A DNA stretch of 9,928 nt. Source: JBKBXU01 sp046313675 (GTDB lineage Bacteria; Bacteroidota; Bacteroidia; Cytophagales; Cytophagaceae). The stretch spans positions 1 through 9,928 of the forward strand of contig JBKBXU010000161.1 in NCBI GenBank assembly GCA_046313675.1. The letters run 5' to 3'. Under the pieces are notes generated by a model that saw only the letters and a list, made by a program, of their open reading frames with translations, was not told where the DNA came from and did not search any database. Of this stretch, positions 6,345-9,928 are shown in pieces (within the stretch, counting starts at the first letter, position 1; every line of letters starts with the position of its first letter). A program made the translations under genes and the position numbers.

Positions 6345-7421
6345 TTAATTAACTTTGACTTCAAAATCTTTTTTAGCACCATAAATGGGGAAATAGAGAT
6401 ACAAATTTTCTATAGGGCCGGCGGTTCTAATTACGATATATTTTGGACCTAGAAATTGGACTTCTGCTGTTCCCCTATCTTTAGAAGTTACAAGTTTTAT
6501 ATAAACACCATGCAAAGCCTTGCTAAAGGTTTCATAATCCTGGGCTGGGTTACTTTTAAAAGCGTCATATATTGCTTTATACATCATAGACATGCCGCTT
6601 CCAATAGAACTGTATGAAATAGTGCTGTCTTCTTCCATTAGTTTGTTAATTTCTAATAAAGTCAATGATTTAACTTCTTCATTATTTTCGTTAATATTTA
6701 CAAAAGAAAAATCTGCATCATCATATGACCCGAAAAGAGGGTGAAGTACTACACGATTTTCCATTATATCAACAACCTTAAACTTTTGACCATTTAAAAC
6801 AAACTCTGTCCCTTTACTCTTAGGTGTTATTTTAACATAATCGTACTTGGTTACAAATTCCGCACGAAGTACCACAGATCCACTTATATTATTAGTTTTT
6901 ATGTCGTCTTCAAAAGAAAATGCTGCATTTATTGTTTGCCATTTCCAGCTTATGCTTCTTTCTGTTGAATAACTACCGGAACTGATTGCTCCATAACCTA
7001 TAGAACATACCTTATTTAGTTTGATAGTATTATTCAATGAATCTTTAAGATTACTCTTAACAATCTTAAGGTTAAAGACTTTATGGTTATTCTCAGTATT
7101 TACCGGAAAGTGTGATTTTAAAGCGAAATGTGCTCCTGTAAAACCATTAAGCTTAACCTCTGATTGCGCATTATTGACAATGGTATCCAGAGCAGCCTGA
7201 TATGATTCAGTATCTTTTATCATCAAACTAAGCCAGGGAGCATCAAAATCTCTCGTCCTGTAATGCTGTTTGTTTTTTTTATATAAATCCACTCCTTGCC
7301 GATAGGCTACCTGCTTCATGAATTCTATTTGATTTAATTGCAAAGAATCCAGACTTTGAGCCTTCAGGCTGTTTAAGAAAAGGATGTTTAGAAATATAAG
7401 TAAAATATGTTTTTTCAGCAT
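6345..7421 (-). CDS. secreted protein of unknown function
   Basis: This is a 358-aa protein with a clear signal peptide: basic MLKKH, hydrophobic ILLIFLNILFLNSL, then a likely cleavage after Ala21 in LKAQS. There are no other membrane segments, no lipobox and no T9SS sorting domain, so periplasm or outside is expected. The mature part starts with a charged helical region (about 25-90, with DAPWLSLM and an Asn/Gln-rich helix), followed by beta-type stretches (GFTGAHFALKSHFP, SGSVVLRAEFVTKYDYV, GTAEVQFLGPKYIVIRTAGP). The single Cys139 makes structural disulphides unlikely. I do not recognise a family or an active-site motif. It stands alone, 266 nt upstream of the T9SS gene and 166 nt downstream of the DUF6640-like gene. 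A -7 box lies 116 nt before the start. Confidence 0.8.
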   Translation of the reverse strand: MLKKHILLIFLNILFLNSLKAQSLDSLQLNQIEFMKQVAYRQGVDLYKKNKQHYRTRDFDAPWLSLMIKDTESYQAALDTIVNNAQSEVKLNGFTGAHFALKSHFPVNTENNHKVFNLKIVKSNLKDSLNNTIKLNKVCSIGYGAISSGSYSTERSISWKWQTINAAFSFEDDIKTNNISGSVVLRAEFVTKYDYVKITPKSKGTEFVLNGQKFKVVDIMENRVVLHPLFGSYDDADFSFVNINENNEEVKSLTLLEINKLMEEDSTISYSSIGSGMSMMYKAIYDAFKSNPAQDYETFSKALHGVYIKLVTSKDRGTAEVQFLGPKYIVIRTAGPIENLYLYFPIYGAKKDFEVKVN

Positions 7422-7536
7422 GTCCTTATTTTATGGCCGGTTAATTTAGCTATTATTTAAATCATAACTCTAAAGCCTGGCTTGGTATTTTGTTTTAAAA
7501 TGAGCTAAAATTAAGTTGCACTGTAAAAATTGTCCA

Positions 7537-7544
7537 CAAAAGTA
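7537..7544 (-). promoter_or_regulatory. candidate -7 box (TACTTTTG) for the 358-aa secreted protein gene
   Basis: On the minus strand TACTTTTG fits TAnnTTTG, about 116 nt before the ATG at 7421. No TTG is found at -33; instead a 7-bp hairpin covers that region. Only the -7 half is supported. Confidence 0.3.
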
Positions 7545-7551
7545 CGGGATT

Positions 7552-7569
7552 CTATTTCCATAGAAATAG
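7552..7569. other. short perfect hairpin between the DUF6640-like gene and the next promoter box
   Basis: CTATTTC (7552-7558) and GAAATAG (7563-7569) pair around a 4-nt loop, 18 nt after the DUF6640-like stop. No T-run follows on the minus strand. It overlaps the -33 region of the candidate promoter at 7537-7544, so it could be a weak terminator or an operator. Confidence 0.3.
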
Positions 7570-7587
7570 TACGTTGGTATAAATCGC

Positions 7588-8046
7588 TTAGGCTATCCAG
7601 TTTTTCTGATTCCAATACTTTCTCCTTGCCGGAGCATTATAAAAATAGAATGAAAGGCCTATCAATGATAAGCCCGAGACACAGACAAGCCATTCGCTCA
7701 AATACACTTTACCCACTTTGGGCACCACTTCCGGGAACTCAGCTTCCAGGCCTTTGGCACCTGGGAAAGCATAGGCCATACCCATAGCCAGACAGGGAAC
7801 AGCCAAAACCATAGCAGCCAATTTCACCGGGTCAGATAAACTTTTTTTCTCTAGAAGGTATAAGGCTAAAACTCCATTCATAGAAGCCATAGATATACTC
7901 AAGGCATCATGAAATTTTGCATGAGGTGTCCATTTAGGGTTAAACAAATGCGTCCGGTTCCAGTCTACCAAAAAGCCTGCTACTATTTCTGCACCTGCCA
8001 CAAATTTTAATATTTTAAGAGCTAAACCTCTACCTATTCCCTTCAT
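7588..8046 (-). CDS. small membrane protein, DUF6640-like
   Basis: This 152-aa protein reads from the ATG at 8046. An in-frame GTG at 8091 would add 15 residues, but ATG AAG GGA is the better start and leaves a leader of about 55 nt after the promoter. There are four likely membrane helices. Helix 1 (ILKFVAGAEIVAGFLV) is followed at once by the striking motif DWNRTHLFNPKWTPHAKFH, then helix 2 (ALSISMASMNGVLALYLL), helix 3 (LAAMVLAVPCLAMGMAYAF) and helix 4 (LSEWLVCVSGLSLIGLSFYFY), with a basic tail. The D-N-TH-NP-W-HA-FH motif is what I associate, from memory, with DUF6640, a family without known function. The conserved His and Asp in one loop could bind a metal or a small ligand; that is inference. 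A well-formed promoter lies directly upstream, so it is probably transcribed on its own as well as by read-through from the Rof-like gene. Confidence 0.78.
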   Translation of the reverse strand: MKGIGRGLALKILKFVAGAEIVAGFLVDWNRTHLFNPKWTPHAKFHDALSISMASMNGVLALYLLEKKSLSDPVKLAAMVLAVPCLAMGMAYAFPGAKGLEAEFPEVVPKVGKVYLSEWLVCVSGLSLIGLSFYFYNAPARRKYWNQKNWIA

Positions 8047-8107
8047 ACATATATAAGCACCTACAAAGATTGCTTGTTTTCGATACAGCACACTATACGG
8101 TTACCGT

Positions 8108-8139
8108 CAAATTTAATAGGTGATTTTAATATTTTCAAA
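8108..8139 (-). promoter_or_regulatory. Bacteroidota promoter (TTTG-N20-TAAATTTG) for the DUF6640-like gene
   Basis: On the minus strand TTTG (8139-8136), a 20-nt spacer and TAAATTTG (8115-8108) match the Bacteroidota -33/-7 consensus. This is the best promoter in the window. The predicted start site, near 8100, would leave about 10 nt before the GTG at 8091 or about 55 nt before the preferred ATG at 8046. Confidence 0.6.
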
Positions 8140-8144
8140 GATTT

Positions 8145-8447
8145 TTAAAGATCGTACCCTCCGGTGCAACTCAGGCAGGCATTGGCAAATGCATCGTATG
8201 TATCAAAAGAAGGTCCAGGTTTTCCATACAAGGTAATAATGGTATCCAATCGTACTTCCTCTTCTGAATCAAGGACTACAAATTCACCCTTGCCCGGTTT
8301 TTCAATTACTTCTTTAATTTTTCCTGTGGCAGTAAATATCTGATCATCCGCACTGAAGAAATGAATTGGTCCTGATATACCTTCAACCCTGGCAGCTTCC
8401 AACACTTCTCTAAATTCATACGGAACGGGTAAATAACTATTATCCAT
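8145..8447 (-). CDS. Rof-like small protein (possible Rho-binding antiterminator family) with Cys-containing tail
   Basis: This 100-aa soluble protein starts at the ATG at 8447. The frame stays open to a TTG at 8489, but that TTG is part of a -7 box, so the longer form is unlikely; AGAAGAA lies just before the ATG. The pattern is that of Rof-type Sm-like proteins: a Tyr-Pro opening (SYLPVPYEF), a helix (EVLEAAR), a strand (GPIHFFSADD), ATGKIKEV, then GEFVVLDSEEEVRLDTIITLYGK, which parallels the Rof segment with RLDKI. Rof of E. coli binds and inhibits Rho; whether distant relatives do so is not known. Unlike Rof, it has a further 23-residue tail (PGPSFDTYDAF, then ACLSCTGGYDL) with a CxxC pair. 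It lies 53 nt upstream of the GTG of the next gene. The family call is tentative. Confidence 0.75.
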   Translation of the reverse strand: MDNSYLPVPYEFREVLEAARVEGISGPIHFFSADDQIFTATGKIKEVIEKPGKGEFVVLDSEEEVRLDTIITLYGKPGPSFDTYDAFANACLSCTGGYDL

Positions 8448-8486
8448 AATTTCTTCTTCATTTAAAGTTCTACTATAATATAAAAA

Positions 8487-8494
8487 CAAAAGTA
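8487..8494 (-). promoter_or_regulatory. -7 box (TACTTTTG) for the Rof-like gene
   Basis: On the minus strand TACTTTTG matches TAnnTTTG, 39 nt upstream of the ATG at 8447. It explains why the in-frame TTG at 8489 should not be used as the start. No -33 TTG is seen. Confidence 0.5.
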
Positions 8495-8551
8495 TTCCTA
8501 CTAAAGGTTTGTGGTAAGTGAAGGTAGTAGAATTTCTTAGTATGTAAAGAG

Positions 8552-8591
8552 ATTCCGGCTCTTCGCTAAAGCTACTGCCGGAATGACGGCG
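8552..8591. repeat. REP-like palindrome (ATTCCGGC ... GCCGGAAT, then GACGGCG)
   Basis: ATTCCGGC (8552-8559) and GCCGGAAT (8577-8584) are perfect 8-bp arms around 17 nt, followed by GACGGCGTGTGGG. The CCGGAATGACGG word and the GC-rich island in AT-rich DNA are typical of REP-type intergenic palindromes. There is no T-run, so it is not a standard terminator. Genome copy number is unknown. Confidence 0.45.
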
Positions 8592-8639
8592 TGTGGGATC
8601 GGGCTCGTCACTTATCCAATTTAGTATTCAACACTAAAT

Positions 8640-8665
8640 AAAAAAGCCCCTCCTTTCGGAGAGGC
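8640..8665 (-). terminator. intrinsic terminator with GAAA tetraloop
   Basis: On the minus strand GCCTCTCC and GGAGGGGC form an 8-bp stem with one mismatch, closed by a GAAA (GNRA) loop and followed by TTTTTTATTT. This is a textbook terminator for leftward transcription. The nearest gene it can serve is the HEPN-like one, 173 nt upstream. Confidence 0.85.
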
Positions 8666-8838
8666 AAAAAAATCTTTAAAACAGGGTTATGAATAAATTG
8701 TGTTATGTACTTATATACCTCGAAGCATAAAAAGGTAAACGCTTTTTTGAAAATAAATTTAAAAAAGAACGCGACCATATCATAAGTTCCTACCAAACAA
8801 GAATTTAATTACAAATATTTTTTTAAGTTTTTTTAGAA

Positions 8839-9372
8839 TTATTTTGCAATCGCTAAAAGAAACCTTCTCCCTGTTTCCATCAGCTCCTCAATTATCCCGG
8901 CATCTTTAATCTGAAAGATATTTTCTTCTTCATTATACACAAGTCGATCATCTTCCTTAATAAAAAGTAAGGTTTTCCTACTCGTGTTCCGTACAGTTCC
9001 GTGATAATGTATCAGGCAATTCCGTAGTTCACGAAACACATCAAGTTTCCCCCATTCTTCTCCGGCCTTTTGCACATCCACAGACAGCTCATTGTGTAGA
9101 AAAGAATGCAGTTGATGCATTTTTTCCAGCTTCAAGACTTTCTTTTGAAGTTTAGGATCGCAAGCTGTTCTGAGTTCTGCATATGTTCGCAAAGAGTGTT
9201 CAATAAAAGCCCAAACGGTGGTAAACAAAGAATTTTTAATAAGAAAATTCATCATCTCAGAGTTGCCCTTTTTCTCGTTCAACAGGCCTGAAATTCTTTG
9301 GACATAATCCTCCATTTCTTTAAAATCCAGTTCAAGCCTCTTTCTAAATTCCGCTGAATTAAATTCTTCCAT
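8839..9372 (-). CDS. HEPN-like protein (RxxxxH motif)
   Basis: This is a 177-aa, mostly helical soluble protein. The segment FRELRNCLIHYHG (114-125) contains Arg117 and His122 in the Rx4H arrangement that marks HEPN ribonucleases, inside the common form LRNxxxH. The earlier helix TTVWAFIEHSLRTYAEL (51-67), with Glu58, fits the first HEPN helix pair (W-x-FIEHxLR). Charged helices at 4-33 and 75-105 complete the bundle, and the end (IIEELMETGRRFLLAI) is another helix. HEPN proteins act as RNases in toxin-antitoxin and phage-defence systems or as regulatory modules; no MNT-type nucleotidyltransferase partner is seen. It lies 7 nt downstream of an AHSA1/SRPBCC gene and is last in that operon. RNase activity is inferred from the motif only. 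The ATG follows an A/T-rich stretch ending in TTTTTAA. Confidence 0.8.
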   Translation of the reverse strand: MEEFNSAEFRKRLELDFKEMEDYVQRISGLLNEKKGNSEMMNFLIKNSLFTTVWAFIEHSLRTYAELRTACDPKLQKKVLKLEKMHQLHSFLHNELSVDVQKAGEEWGKLDVFRELRNCLIHYHGTVRNTSRKTLLFIKEDDRLVYNEEENIFQIKDAGIIEELMETGRRFLLAIAK

Positions 9373-9379
9373 TTAAAAA

Positions 9380-9772
9380 TTACTCTCCTTCATAAAAATC
9401 TCTCAGAGATCCAAAATAAATATTGTTCCAGCCTTCCACAATGTCATCATATGCTTCATCAGGAATATTCGTATGTCTCAATTCAACCGATGTCCCCTTT
9501 TTGTCGGGGTGCAATTTAATGGTTACAATAGATGGATTGCCGTCATCACCAAAATACCATTCTTGTACAATCTTTTTTCCTTCTTCAAACTCCAGGTTTT
9601 TCCCTACTATGGCTCCATCCCACAAAGAAAATTCCGAACCTGGCTCCGTACTCATTTCAACATTATCGCCTGTCCAAAGACGGATTGTAGCTGCAACAGT
9701 TAATCCCTGGTATACGAGTTCCGGCTCTTCGGGTATCGTATAATATTTTTTGTAGTCTTTCATCACCTTCAT
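9380..9772 (-). CDS. SRPBCC/AHSA1-family protein (START-like fold)
   Basis: This is a 130-aa protein with the hallmarks of the Aha1 C-terminal-like SRPBCC family: an N-terminal strand (YKKYYTIPEEPELVYQGLT), FSLWDGAIVGKNLEFEEGKK (48-67), IVQEWYF (68-74), a strand pair (NPSIVTIKLHPDKKGTSVELRHTN in parts) and a C-terminal helix with GWNNIYFGSLRDF. The fold is a cavity-bearing helix-grip. In eukaryotes the related domain stimulates Hsp90, while bacterial members are diverse and mostly uncharacterised. Length is normal. M1 at 9772 follows TAA directly; M4 (9763) is a possible alternative. It is the first gene of a leftward pair with the HEPN-like gene, 7 nt apart. No TAnnTTTG box was found in the 156 nt left before the window edge. 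Confidence 0.88.
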   Translation of the reverse strand: MKVMKDYKKYYTIPEEPELVYQGLTVAATIRLWTGDNVEMSTEPGSEFSLWDGAIVGKNLEFEEGKKIVQEWYFGDDGNPSIVTIKLHPDKKGTSVELRHTNIPDEAYDDIVEGWNNIYFGSLRDFYEGE

Positions 9773-9928
9773 TTAAAATATTACCATAAAATAGGGAAGA
9801 ATACACCTGCTAAACAAGATTGGACGTTTAAAAAGTAAACACCGCCAAATGGACTTTCATGCACGGCAAAATGAATCTTATTTGGAAAAAGGAACTCATT
9901 TTAGTATATTAAGATTAAACCCGTATAA

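Larger units (their letters stand above)
8448..8838. other. intergenic stretch without a supported gene
   Basis: This gap separates the HEPN-like gene from the Rof-like gene. It holds a -7 box (8487-8494), a REP-like palindrome (8552-8584) and a clear leftward terminator (8646-8665). The 172 nt between that terminator and the HEPN-like stop are AT-rich with no credible ORF; they are either a long 3' UTR or space for a small RNA. A 62-codon TTG-started ORF here reads through the terminator hairpin and is not believed. Confidence 0.6.

Noticed and set aside
7530..7787. 85-codon rightward ORF over the end of the DUF6640-like gene
   Set aside because: It is antisense to a clearly patterned membrane protein, and its composition looks like a shadow frame.
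8608..8796. 62-codon leftward ORF beginning at a TTG
   Set aside because: It reads through the terminator hairpin and its T-run, has a TTG start, and has a Phe/Lys-rich composition typical of AT-rich noncoding DNA.
9721..9740. Second occurrence of CCGGCTCTTCG, also found at 8555
   Set aside because: The copy lies within the AHSA1-like coding sequence and similarity ends after 11 bases, so chance is sufficient.
9423..9743. Rightward ORFs of 106 and 76 codons opposite the AHSA1-like gene
   Set aside because: The minus-strand frame matches the SRPBCC family along its whole length, so these are antisense shadows.
9849..9928. Rightward ORF open to the window edge (starts MDFHARQNESYLEKG)
   Set aside because: Only 26 codons are visible, no TAnnTTTG box precedes it and no family pattern is seen. 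It could be the start of a divergent gene but cannot be supported from this window.

Overview
The window looks like chromosomal DNA of a member of the Bacteroidota, probably of Cytophagales type. It is AT-rich. One large secreted protein ends in a type IX secretion (Por) sorting domain and carries MBG repeats and a Bacteroidota-type YDPNDK domain. Starts usually follow an A-rich leader (often TAA directly before ATG) rather than a Shine-Dalgarno sequence. Several genes are preceded by the Bacteroidota -7 box TAnnTTTG, in two cases with a TTTG -33 box at plausible spacing.

Layout. Positions 1-645 (+) hold the 3' end of a sensor histidine kinase, whose frame is broken near position 16, and an overlapping single-domain response regulator. 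Positions 646-912 are intergenic, with a GC-rich palindromic element and a second hairpin. Positions 913-1857 (-) are a two-gene operon of small membrane proteins; the upstream one resembles TMEM14. Positions 1956-2387 (+) hold a 63-aa solo antitoxin-like ORF with its own promoter box and terminator, then a 39-aa HicB-like fragment. Neither has a visible toxin. Positions 2388-2735 are non-coding, with a repeat-like hairpin and a strong hairpin terminator. Positions 2736-6077 (-) encode the 1113-aa T9SS-secreted multidomain protein. Positions 6345-7421 (-) encode a 358-aa secreted protein of unknown function. Positions 7588-8046 (-) encode a DUF6640-like membrane protein with a well-formed promoter. 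Positions 8145-8447 (-) encode a small protein like the Rho-binding antiterminator Rof. Positions 8448-8838 are intergenic, with a REP-like palindrome and a clear GNRA-loop terminator. Positions 8839-9772 (-) are a two-gene operon: an AHSA1/SRPBCC protein, then a protein with a HEPN-type RxxxxH motif.

Functional links. The clearest are the kinase-regulator pair (translationally overlapping), the paired membrane proteins, and the SRPBCC-HEPN pair (7 nt apart). I see no insertion sequence with a transposase, no CRISPR array, and no rRNA or tRNA gene. Most of the window is ordinary. The points most worth a second look are the HEPN-SRPBCC pair, the Rof-like protein with its Cys-containing tail, the broken kinase frame and the toxin-less antitoxin fragments. 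Family names were assigned by eye from sequence motifs; no database search was run.
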